Source: a virus. Taken from it: 31,945 nt of DNA. The position numbers and the translations under genes are program-made. The notes beneath the pieces were generated by a model. It did not search any database. It was given only the letters and a program-made list of their open reading frames with translations, and was not told the origin of the DNA. The stretch lies in the IMG/VR virus record IMGVR_UViG_3300047322_000110, positions 1 to 31,945 of that record. One strand, given 5' to 3'. Position 1 is the first letter of the stretch, and each line of letters opens with the position of its first letter. Positions 19,691-26,046 of this stretch are shown one piece after another.

Positions 19691-22572
19691 GTCTGCCGCA
19701 AGCGTCTGACCTGCGCGCGCTTGGGTTCGGTGACGACGGCGCGCCGTTCGACCTTCAAGCGCCCGCATCCGGTGTCACCACCGTCGATCTCGGCTGGGGT
19801 TCGGACGGCGAGCCGATCGGCTACGCGCCGGCATCGGCCACGCCGGGGGTCATTGCGCTCAGCGGCAATAAGGCGACGGGCAGAGTCGGCACGGCAACCG
19901 TTGCCAGTGGCTCGGTCACGCGCGCGCTGACAGGCAATAAGGCGACCGGCAGCGTCGGCACGGCAACCGCGACGGGCAGTGGCTCGACTACGGTCACACT
20001 CAGCGGCAACAAGGCGACGGGTCGCGTCGGCACGGCGGGCGTCACGAACAGCAGCGTGACCCGCGCGCTGACTGGCAACAAGGCGACCGGCGTACGCGGC
20101 AGCGTGGGCGTGAGCAAGTCGGCGACGCTCGCGCTATCTGGCAACAAGGCGACAGGTAAGGTCGGCACCGCGGCGGCCCTCTCGGGGGTCATCTACCGCG
20201 CGTCAACGTGGTCGCGCAACAATGGCACGTCGGTGTCCCTGCCGCTGCCTGCGGGTGTCGCGCCCGGCGATGTGGTGCTGGTGCTCGCCACGACGAACAG
20301 CGCGAGCGGGACGGTCACGCCCCCGAGCGGGTGGACTACGCTCTCCGCGCGCATTGGCTACGCGCTGTTCTACCGCACGTTCCAGTCTGGCGACCCGACG
20401 TCGATCGCGATCGCATCGAGCGATTCGGCGCGTCTCGATGCCGCCAGTGCGGCGTATTACAACGTCGACCAGCTGACCCCGATCGACGGGTGGAGCGAAG
20501 GCCACATCTACAGCGATGGGGTCTCGGCGTACGACATTTCCAACGTCAAGTGGCCGCTGCGCGCGCCCGCCGTCATGCCGTACTACGGCAGCGGTCGATG
20601 CGTGGCGATGTTCTCGACGACGGCTTACCCCGCCGGCCAAAACGCGGGCGCGTGGACGGTCCCCTCGGGCTTCACGCAGCGCGTCTACGATGCGGGTGTC
20701 GGCCCGTCGACGTGGATCGGCGACAAGACGCTCACGGGCAACGCGAACACCGGCAACGCCGAACTGATCACGGCGGCGGGCGAGGACAACACGACGCCGA
20801 ACTGGCACCACGGTTTCCAAGTGGTGCTCAAGGTCGCGGGTGGCGTCGCGCTCACGCAGGGCACGCCAGCGGTCGCGCAGGCCGGTAACGCCTCGGCCGT
20901 GGTCAACGAGGGGGACATCAACGCGCCGACGCAGGGTGTACTGTCCATCACGGGCGCGCTCTCGAAGATTTACCCGTACCCCGGCGACATGGTGCTCGTG
21001 TCGTTGCTCGGTGGCACGCCGAGCGGGCTGCCCTCCGGCTACTCGCTGGTGCAGTCGGGCACGCTCGGCAACATCTACGCAAAGATTTACGCGAACGGCG
21101 ATCCTGACCCGACCTTCACGTTCGCCTCGCTGACGGTCACGGCCGCGCACGTCGCGCTGTACCGCGCAGTCGGCGGCATCAACCTGCAGATCGACAACGC
21201 GGCCGGCCACGAGACGCTGACCTATCCGCAGACCACGAACCACCCGCTGCCGGCCATGACGCCGACGATGACTGGCTCATCGATCGAAGCGCTGCATGCT
21301 GCGTGGTTCACGAACAACCCGAACACGTTCTCGCTCGGCGCGTTCAACGATGCCGGCGCGGACTTCACGCAGTCCAACGGCTCGTATCAGGTCGGGTTCC
21401 AGACGAACATCACGAGCGCGGTCGCCTCGTACACCAGCCTCTCCACGGCCAACTGCCCCAGCACGGAAATCGCCGTCCTGATCGGCGGTGTGCCGAGCGG
21501 CAGCGCGACGGTGCGCGTCGGTGGCGCGAAGGGTGTCGGCCGTGTTGGCACCCCTGCGGCGGTGGTCACGAAGGCGCTCACGGGCGTCAAGGGCACCGCG
21601 AGGGTCGGCTCGGTCGGTGTGACGCAGGTTTCGAAGAACGTCGCGATCACAGGAACGGCCGCCACGGGCCGCGTCGGCTCGCCGACATACCAATCCACCA
21701 CCGCCCTCTCGGCAGCGGCTGCTACGGGCCGCGTAGGCGCTGCAATCAGCACTCGAAATACGCAGCTGGCGGGCGTGGGTGGCACCGCGCGCGTAGGAAA
21801 CACTCTTTCGCAACTAACCGTCTCGCCTGCAGGCAACCAAGCAGGAACTCAGGTCGGTGGCATCGACTCGACCGGGCGCACCGTCGCCGCGCCGGGCGTG
21901 CAGGCTGCGGGCCGTGTCGCCCCCGTATCGGTAAACCGCTCGGTGGATACGACGCGCGCGCACGCCTCGGCCCGCGTCGGCAGCGTGATCCTGACGCACA
22001 ACAAGGTCATCCAGCTGGACGGCAATGCGGCCACGGCGATCGGCGGCTCGGTCGGCGCGAAGCGCTCGCTGGCGGTTCACGGCAAGACGATTAGTTGCGT
22101 CCCCGGCACGCTCGTCACCGGCTCGGTTTACCGGCAGGACATCACGGGCGTCGACGCAAGCGGCGCGGCACCGGGCGTCGTCGGCACCGAAACGACGATT
22201 TCGCTCACGGGCGTCAACGCGCAGGCCGTCGCAGGCGTTGTTCAGCCCACGGTGGCTCGCGGCATCACGCGCGTGGCGGCCACCGGCAAAGTCCATTCGA
22301 TTTCGGGCTTCGGTCTCCTTGGCCTCGTGGCCGGCGTTCGCGCTGGCCAGCTGCAGGCGTCTCTCGCACTCCCCTTGTCTGGCGTCGGCGCTCGCGCTCG
22401 CGCCGGGCTGCTCCGGTCCCACGCCGCTCTGCATGGCGGCCCCTCTGCGTTTGCAAGCACATCCGTGAGCGAAGCGCTCGCGGTTTCTGGTCTCCAACAG
22501 GTCGTAGTGTTGTCACGAGACGACTCTGCGTTCGCGGTAGTTTCAAAAGAAACTACGCTCGTCGTGCCATAA
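19687..22572 (+). CDS. Large repeat-containing tail fibre / adhesin
   Basis: 961 residues, coupled to the spike gene by an ATGA overlap. After a short head (residues 1-55), five copies of a 20-30 residue unit built on SGNKATGRVGT run to about residue 165. Two globular beta domains follow, roughly 175-400 and 410-600; both start like PLPAGVAPGDVVLVLAT or YPYPGDMVLVSLLGG and resemble each other, so an internal duplication is likely. Residues about 610-900 hold further degenerate G-x-x-x-x-GRVG-type repeats. The C-terminus loses the repeat and ends with VVSKETTLVVP. The layout is that of a long fibre carrying two receptor domains. Host range determination is inferred. Confidence 0.55.
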   Translation: MSLPQASDLRALGFGDDGAPFDLQAPASGVTTVDLGWGSDGEPIGYAPASATPGVIALSGNKATGRVGTATVASGSVTRALTGNKATGSVGTATATGSGSTTVTLSGNKATGRVGTAGVTNSSVTRALTGNKATGVRGSVGVSKSATLALSGNKATGKVGTAAALSGVIYRASTWSRNNGTSVSLPLPAGVAPGDVVLVLATTNSASGTVTPPSGWTTLSARIGYALFYRTFQSGDPTSIAIASSDSARLDAASAAYYNVDQLTPIDGWSEGHIYSDGVSAYDISNVKWPLRAPAVMPYYGSGRCVAMFSTTAYPAGQNAGAWTVPSGFTQRVYDAGVGPSTWIGDKTLTGNANTGNAELITAAGEDNTTPNWHHGFQVVLKVAGGVALTQGTPAVAQAGNASAVVNEGDINAPTQGVLSITGALSKIYPYPGDMVLVSLLGGTPSGLPSGYSLVQSGTLGNIYAKIYANGDPDPTFTFASLTVTAAHVALYRAVGGINLQIDNAAGHETLTYPQTTNHPLPAMTPTMTGSSIEALHAAWFTNNPNTFSLGAFNDAGADFTQSNGSYQVGFQTNITSAVASYTSLSTANCPSTEIAVLIGGVPSGSATVRVGGAKGVGRVGTPAAVVTKALTGVKGTARVGSVGVTQVSKNVAITGTAATGRVGSPTYQSTTALSAAAATGRVGAAISTRNTQLAGVGGTARVGNTLSQLTVSPAGNQAGTQVGGIDSTGRTVAAPGVQAAGRVAPVSVNRSVDTTRAHASARVGSVILTHNKVIQLDGNAATAIGGSVGAKRSLAVHGKTISCVPGTLVTGSVYRQDITGVDASGAAPGVVGTETTISLTGVNAQAVAGVVQPTVARGITRVAATGKVHSISGFGLLGLVAGVRAGQLQASLALPLSGVGARARAGLLRSHAALHGGPSAFASTSVSEALAVSGLQQVVVLSRDDSAFAVVSKETTLVVP
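19856..20172 (+). repeat. Five in-frame DNA repeats (GNKATG units) in the fibre gene
   Basis: Copies of GGCAAYAAGGCGACNGG occur near 19864, 19935, 20006, 20078 and 20144, spaced about 66-72 bases and in one reading frame. They encode the GNKATG core of the fibre repeats. Similarity at the DNA level is higher than at more distant repeats of the same protein, so the array is probably recent or kept uniform by recombination. Confidence 0.7.
22537..22556 (+). other. Perfect hairpin before the lysis cassette
   Basis: GTAGTTTC and GAAACTAC form an eight-base perfect stem around an AAAA loop, inside the last codons of the fibre gene and 31 bases before the first holin start. No U-rich run follows, so it is not a standard terminator. 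It could slow ribosomes or protect mRNA ends ahead of the lysis genes; a chance palindrome in coding sequence is also possible. Confidence 0.35.
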
Positions 22573-22586
22573 TCAGGACATAAGAA

Positions 22587-22826
22587 ATGATGTGGAATCC
22601 TAACGAAAAGAGAGGTCGCATGATCGGTGCGCTCATGACCAGCGATGCCGTGGCCAGCGCAGTGAAAGCGACACCACCGGTATTCGTGACAGCCACTATG
22701 AAGCTCGGGGTGATCGATTGGGGCCATCTGGCCATCGTGCTGACGGTCGTCTATACGACGCTGCAGATCACATTTCTGGTATGGAATCAGGCCACGCGCA
22801 AGCGCGGCGAGAAGAACGAGGGTTGA
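22587..22826 (+). CDS. Holin, T7 gp17.5-like (class II type), possible dual start
   Basis: 79 residues. The segment KATPPVFVTATMKLGVIDWGHLAIVLTVVYTTLQ matches the pattern of T7-type holins: a Pro-containing N-terminal amphipathic part, then a D-W before a strong membrane span (about residues 44-66) and a basic tail (RKRGEKNEG). It would collect in the inner membrane and open it for the endolysin. Two starts are credible: ATG 22587 with CAGGA upstream, and ATG 22620 with AGAGAGG upstream. The longer form adds 11 residues with extra positive charge. The endolysin follows at once, which supports the role. Confidence 0.7.
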   Translation: MMWNPNEKRGRMIGALMTSDAVASAVKATPPVFVTATMKLGVIDWGHLAIVLTVVYTTLQITFLVWNQATRKRGEKNEG

Positions 22827-22827
22827 C

Positions 22828-23340
22828 ATGCCTGTTATGTCGGCGACCGCCTTGGGTGGTCAGAACATTTGCGCGTTCATGGACATGTTGGCGAGTGCTG
22901 CAGCTGAGGGCACTTCGTCGAGTCCCATCACGAAGAACAACGGCTACGATGTGATCGTCTCCGGCGTCGACGGCAAGCACCGTTTCGACGACTACGCGCA
23001 GCACCCGTTCGCGGGCGGCCGTCCGTCGATCGTGGTCAACAGCAAGGGCCTCACGTCGAACGCCAGCGGCAGGTATCAGTTCATGCTGAAGGACTGGGCG
23101 CACTACCGCGATCTGCTGCACCTCCCCGACTTCGGGCCGGGCGCGCAAGATCGCTGGTGCCTGCAGCTGATCAAGGAACGCGGCGCGATCCCCGACATCA
23201 TCGCGGGCAACCTCGGCAACGCCGTCGCGCGCTGCTCGAACATTTGGGCCTCGCTGCCGGGCAATAACTACGGCCAGCGTCAAGCCACGATGCAGGCATT
23301 GACCAACGTGTTTATCGCTGCTGGTGGGAGGCTGTCGTGA
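22828..23340 (+). CDS. Endolysin, lambda R-like lytic transglycosylase
   Basis: 170 residues, resembling the lambda endolysin R (glycoside hydrolase family 104). Shared blocks in order: AF-M-DMLA with the EGT motif (Glu27 in the place of lambda's catalytic Glu19, shifted by a two-residue insertion), NNGYDVIVSG, ASGRYQF, FGPGAQD, IKERGAIPDI and ARCSNIWASLPG-x-x-YGQ. It would cut the MurNAc-GlcNAc bond of peptidoglycan, forming 1,6-anhydro ends. There is no signal peptide, so export needs a holin. GAGGG before the ATG lies in the holin gene, two codons from its end. The stop overlaps the next start (GTGA). Confidence 0.9.
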   Translation: MPVMSATALGGQNICAFMDMLASAAAEGTSSSPITKNNGYDVIVSGVDGKHRFDDYAQHPFAGGRPSIVVNSKGLTSNASGRYQFMLKDWAHYRDLLHLPDFGPGAQDRWCLQLIKERGAIPDIIAGNLGNAVARCSNIWASLPGNNYGQRQATMQALTNVFIAAGGRLS

Positions 23341-23759
23341 TCATCGACGACGCGATCTCGGGCGTGGCCAAGCTGCTCGACGATGGGATGAACAAGATTT
23401 GGCCGGACCCGCAGGCGAAGGCCACGGCCGAGGCCACGCTCATGAAGGCGCAGGCCGATGCCGCGCTCGCTGAGTTGAAGCAGAACATGAGCGTGATGCT
23501 CGCCGAGGCTCAGTCGTCGGACCCGTGGACTTCACGCGCCCGGCCGTCGTTCATGTACGTCATGTACATCCTGATCCTCTGCGCGGTGCCCATGGGCATC
23601 TGCTCGGCTGTCTCGCCGGCCGCCGGCCTCGCGATCGCCAACGGCATGAAGGCGTGGCTTGCTGCGATCCCTGACGCCATGTGGGGCACCTTCGGCACGG
23701 CGTACTGCGGCTACACGTTGTCGCGCAGCTGGGAAAAGAAAAAGGGTCTCACGAAGTAA
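23337..23759 (+). CDS. Three-TM-type phage holin (GTA holin family-like)
   Basis: 140 residues with a GTG start overlapping the endolysin stop by four bases. The N-terminal 60 residues are helical and charged (PQAKATAEATLMKAQADAALAEL). Then SSDPWTSRARPSFMYVMY leads into membrane segments at about 71-93 and 112-130, with a weaker hydrophobic part between. The D-P-W-T-S-R-x-RP motif and the end ...GYTLSRSWEKKKG are typical of the holin family named after gene transfer agents (GTA_holin_3TM). It may be a second holin or an antiholin. It ends one base from the stop of the converging leftward operon. Confidence 0.8.
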   Translation: MIIDDAISGVAKLLDDGMNKIWPDPQAKATAEATLMKAQADAALAELKQNMSVMLAEAQSSDPWTSRARPSFMYVMYILILCAVPMGICSAVSPAAGLAIANGMKAWLAAIPDAMWGTFGTAYCGYTLSRSWEKKKGLTK

Positions 23760-23760
23760 G

Positions 23761-24396
23761 TCAGTGGGCCACGCGCTGCACGAGGTTGACCGCATCGCCG
23801 TGGCCCTTCAAGTTCTCGACCCATACGCCATCGAGCGAGGTGAGGTCATCGCCCCAAAAGCCGAACTCTTGGGCGATCATGAATGCTGCCTGCGGATGCG
23901 GGAGCCGGTTGTTGCTGCGGCTGATACTCAGGTGCCGGCATAGCCCGCACGGGTGGCCAGTCTCAAAACTGAACGTCACCATGAAGCCGGCGGGGATGTC
24001 GATTGTCTGCGCCGTCATCTGCGTCATGTGCGCGGCCTTCAGTTTGGGCAGCTTCAGCCGCTCCGTGATGCCGACCATGTTCACCGGTTTCTCTTGCGCC
24101 GCCGCGACCAGCTGCGCGATCTGCTTGCGCTCGTGGGGGCCGATTAGTAGCGCGCTCATCGGCTGTTCGAAAACTTGTAGTTCATCCGAAAACTTGTAGT
24201 TCATCGGCGGCTTGTCCGTGGCGAGTGCGGCGTCCATCTGCTTCACGCTGTAGCCGCGCAGCTTGAATTCAGCCTTCGTCTTGTAGGGCATGTGGCTCGC
24301 ATCCGCCAACAGCTTCGCCCATGCCTCATCGGCCGTGTCGCTGGCCAGCCACGTGACGATCGTGCCACCGGGCGTCACCGGATAGTGCTTCTTCAT
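23761..24396 (-). CDS. Fused hypothetical protein made of two small phage proteins (fusion by a 19-bp duplication)
   Basis: 211 residues from the ATG at 24396 (GAAGAAGAA ribosome site; its ATG overlaps the upstream stop as ATGA). Residues 1-70 look like one small phage protein (WLASDTADEAWAKLL, HMPYKTKAEFKLRGYSV). Residues 80-211 look like another, starting MSALLIGPHERKQIAQL and containing ETGHPCGLCRHLSIS and PHPQAAFMIAQEFGF. Between them an exact 19-bp tandem repeat (24168-24186, 24187-24205) shifts the frame by one. With one copy, the first protein would end after 73 residues at a TGA overlapping the ATG at 24159 of the second, the same ATGA junction as the other genes here. Both halves are of unknown function. 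Confidence 0.6.
   Translation of the reverse strand: MKKHYPVTPGGTIVTWLASDTADEAWAKLLADASHMPYKTKAEFKLRGYSVKQMDAALATDKPPMNYKFSDELQVFEQPMSALLIGPHERKQIAQLVAAAQEKPVNMVGITERLKLPKLKAAHMTQMTAQTIDIPAGFMVTFSFETGHPCGLCRHLSISRSNNRLPHPQAAFMIAQEFGFWGDDLTSLDGVWVENLKGHGDAVNLVQRVAH
24168..24205. repeat. Exact 19-bp tandem duplication
   Basis: Two adjoining exact copies of CGAAAACTTGTAGTTCATC at 24168-24186 and 24187-24205. Since 19 is not a multiple of three, the copies are read in two frames and the leftward gene stays open across them. The likely origin is replication slippage. Confidence 0.95.
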
Positions 24397-24623
24397 TGGT
24401 TCTTCTTCGGTAGCTTGTGCTCCCTGTCCATCCGGTAAGCGCGCCCGAGCATCAAGCCAGCCATCGTAGCCGCACCGCAGAGCAAGGCGAGGTTGATCGC
24501 CCTCGGCACGAACGACCACCATGGATCATTCCAGTGGTCGCACAGCGTCCAGACGTTCACCCCGATCGCGAGGGTTTCGCCGACGACGATTAACGTGCAC
24601 AGCTTCCAGAATGGCCAGATCAT
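24393..24623 (-). CDS. Small two-span membrane protein, unknown function
   Basis: 76 residues. Two hydrophobic spans are visible at about 4-27 (FWKLCTLIVVGETLAIGVNVW) and 39-62 (FVPRAINLALLCGAATMAGLML), joined by an aromatic loop with D, H and N, and followed by a basic tail (DREHKLPKKNQ). Both ends overlap neighbours by ATGA, so it belongs to the operon running from the winged-helix gene. Placement away from the lysis cassette argues against a simple holin, though that is not excluded; superinfection exclusion or another early membrane function is possible. Confidence 0.6.
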   Translation of the reverse strand: MIWPFWKLCTLIVVGETLAIGVNVWTLCDHWNDPWWSFVPRAINLALLCGAATMAGLMLGRAYRMDREHKLPKKNQ

Positions 24624-24853
24624 GGCAGATCGCTGAAGATGCGTTCGAACTCGGGCGTGGACTCGTACTGCTTCGTCGTCTTGTTGTACACGACGTTGTG
24701 GGGTGCGAGCTTGATGTACGCCTGCAGATCGACGCTGGCCTGCGGCTGCGACAGGCCGAAGTAATCCATGACCACCATGCGCCTGATCCAGCCATAGTGG
24801 TGCAGCATCCTATCGATGAATCGCAGACGATAGCCCTGCCCGTAGAGAATCAT
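24620..24853 (-). CDS. Stand-alone winged-helix DNA-binding regulator
   Basis: 77 residues from ATG 24853; the frame is open further upstream but holds no other usual start, and the ribosome site is weak. The sequence RLRFIDRMLHHYGWIRRM-V-VMDYFGLSQPQASVDLQAYIKLAPHN with a closing Y-N-K-T-T-K-Y is the winged-helix domain pattern found at the N-terminus of WYL-domain regulators such as those of BREX and CBASS loci. Here no WYL domain follows. It lies next to the origin-like region, whose repeats overlap its probable promoter. A role as operon repressor or copy-control regulator is inferred. Confidence 0.65.
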   Translation of the reverse strand: MILYGQGYRLRFIDRMLHHYGWIRRMVVMDYFGLSQPQASVDLQAYIKLAPHNVVYNKTTKQYESTPEFERIFSDLP

Positions 24854-24938
24854 TACCGATCGGTCTGTTTTGGTCGGAAGGAATTCTACAACCGATTTTC
24901 CCTTTAAAGCTTGTAAGTATAAAAAGAGTGTAAACCTA

Positions 24939-24967
24939 TATATAGAGGGGGCTTCGTAAGTGCACAA
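24939..24967 (-). promoter_or_regulatory. Candidate promoter for the winged-helix operon
   Basis: On the minus strand TTGTGC (24967-24962) and TATATA (24944-24939) are separated by 17 bases. The -35 is poor and lies inside the first GTGCACAA repeat, so whatever binds the repeat would block it. The long leader (about 85 bases) to the ATG at 24853 is otherwise unexplained. Confidence 0.35.
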
Positions 24968-24975
24968 AACGCACC
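24960..24975 (+). repeat. Iteron-like repeat copy 1
   Basis: GTGCACAAAACGCACC, first of three related 16-mers. With copy 3 on the other strand it forms an imperfect inverted repeat spanning 24960-25040. Confidence 0.65.
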
Positions 24976-24992
24976 TTACCCCCCTCCGCAGG

Positions 24993-25008
24993 GTGCACAA
25001 TATGCCCT
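24993..25008 (+). repeat. Iteron-like repeat copy 2
   Basis: GTGCACAATATGCCCT, same orientation as copy 1, starting 33 bases later (about three helix turns). Its end is part of a small hairpin (CCCTAT / ATAGGG, 25005-25021). Confidence 0.65.
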
Positions 25009-25024
25009 ATGAAGAATAGGGGTA

Positions 25025-25040
25025 GGGGCATTTTGTGCAC
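25025..25040 (-). repeat. Iteron-like repeat copy 3 (inverted)
   Basis: On the minus strand GTGCACAAAATGCCCC, differing from copy 1 at three positions. It completes the symmetric arrangement of the region. Confidence 0.65.
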
Positions 25041-25054
25041 TCATACGAATAGCC

Positions 25055-25074
25055 TGTGGATAAAGTTATTCACA
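25055..25074. promoter_or_regulatory. Two opposed DnaA boxes
   Basis: TGTGGATAA at 25055-25063 is the complement of the perfect box TTATCCACA, and TTATTCACA at 25066-25074 fits the relaxed consensus. They face each other across two bases and form a near-palindrome CCTGTG...CACAGG. The stop codon of the Rep-like gene (25070-25072) lies in the second box. Host DnaA binding is the natural reading; the hairpin might also act at the mRNA end. Confidence 0.65.
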
Positions 25075-25663
25075 GGCCCGCGACTTTCGCTGAGCGGTTC
25101 TCGATCAGCTTGCGCATCGCCTCGGCCAGCTGTGGGTCTTTCAACGCGTTGAAGATCATTTCGGCGTTGTTCTGCGTGGACTGGTCGTTGAACTGGTTGA
25201 ACGTAATGTGCAGATGGATGTGTTTGCCGTCGAGGTCGCCGCTTTTAAGCAGCGCCTTCAGTTCATCCACCGGCTTTTGCCATTCGAACGGCAGGTGGGA
25301 GAAATCGGCCTTGGCGTATGGTTCCCCGTTTTTCATTATCGGTACGTGCTCCGTCAGCTGGTACGTGTTCGGTTTGCCGCCCTGCGTCCGCGCTCGCTTG
25401 AGATACCCCATCGACTCTAGGTGATTGAGCATGTCTTTCACCTTCCGCTCGCTCATACCTGCGCCCTTGGCGATCACATCGATCGTCGGGAACTTGTCGG
25501 GGTCATCCGCGATGTTGATGTGGTACTTGACCACGATGTACACCGCCAGCCCGTACGGCGTCATTTTCGCCAGTGCCCCCGTGGCGATCATGGAGTGGAA
25601 CACGTGGAGCCAGCGCAGGTCGGCGTCTAGCTCATCCTTCTCGGTGGTCTCGGCTTCGGTCAT
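25070..25663 (-). CDS. Winged-helix Rep-like replication protein
   Basis: 197 residues. After an acidic start, WLHVFHSMIATGALAKM-PYGLAVY leads to a winged helix at about residues 58-103 (PTIDVIAKGAGMSERKVKDMLNHLESMGYL, then the wing KRARTQGGKPNTYQL). The C-terminal half has DFSHLPFEWQKPVDELKALL and ends with mixed helix. Proteins with this start and helix pattern occur beside ParA genes on plasmids and phage-plasmids and are taken for replication or copy-control proteins. The start overlaps the RHH gene stop (ATGA), and the gene ends within a DnaA box of the origin-like region. A plain transcription regulator is the alternative. Confidence 0.6.
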   Translation of the reverse strand: MTEAETTEKDELDADLRWLHVFHSMIATGALAKMTPYGLAVYIVVKYHINIADDPDKFPTIDVIAKGAGMSERKVKDMLNHLESMGYLKRARTQGGKPNTYQLTEHVPIMKNGEPYAKADFSHLPFEWQKPVDELKALLKSGDLDGKHIHLHITFNQFNDQSTQNNAEMIFNALKDPQLAEAMRKLIENRSAKVAGL

Positions 25664-26046
25664 GTTTTCTGCCCAATCCGTTTCATGAGTTCGGCAACGA
25701 CAGGCGCGGCGGACTCCACCAGCACGTCGGTCATCGTCTTTCCCCCGAACTTTTGGATCATCTGGAGATCGTCGAACAGGCTGACCGGCACGCGGATCGT
25801 CATGGGTACGCGCGGCTCGCGCTTCTTCACGAAGCCCCTCAAGTCGTCGACCGATACGATCGTCCGCCCCTTCGGCTCCGCGGCGCGCTCGGCCGGCGGC
25901 GGGGTTGTCAGTCGAACGGGTTGCGGCGCGGGCACCACACTGGGCTGCTCGGCGTTGTGTGCGGCGGCCAGCAGCTTGTCTCGGTCGACGGGCGGTTGCG
26001 CGGCGCGCGCGCCGAGTTGGATGCCGGGTGTGGGTGTCTTAGCCAT
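25660..26046 (-). CDS. ParB-like partition partner with ribbon-helix-helix domain
   Basis: 128 residues. Residues 1-75 are Pro/Ala-rich and flexible (PPVDRDKLLAAAHNAEQPS and so on). Residues about 81-123 form a ribbon-helix-helix domain: strand MTIRVPVSL, helix FDDLQMIQKF, turn GGKT, helix MTDVLVESAAPVVAELMKR. Small proteins with a loose N-terminus and an RHH C-terminus (ParG type) act as centromere binders and repressors, with the N-terminus touching ParA. Its start overlaps parA by eight bases. The repeats upstream of parA (26778-26804) are the natural candidates for its binding site. Confidence 0.7.
   Translation of the reverse strand: MAKTPTPGIQLGARAAQPPVDRDKLLAAAHNAEQPSVVPAPQPVRLTTPPPAERAAEPKGRTIVSVDDLRGFVKKREPRVPMTIRVPVSLFDDLQMIQKFGGKTMTDVLVESAAPVVAELMKRIGQKT

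Larger units (their letters stand above)
24885..25074. other. Probable plasmid-type replication origin
   Basis: The intergenic space between the winged-helix gene and the Rep-like gene holds an AT-rich stretch (about 24885-24946, the only such stretch in the window), three GTGCACAA repeats (two direct, one inverted) and a pair of opposed DnaA boxes. This combination, with a Rep-like gene at its side, is the usual make-up of an iteron plasmid origin. A pure operator region for the winged-helix gene is the main alternative. Confidence 0.6.

Noticed and set aside
17654-22572. A diversity-generating retroelement acting on the fibre genes, as in phage BPP-1
   Set aside because: No reverse transcriptase gene and no template/variable repeat pair with adenine-specific differences was seen; the fibre repeats are ordinary tandem units.
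22568-22573. CATAAT as a -10 element for the lysis genes
   Set aside because: No acceptable -35 at 16-18 bases upstream.
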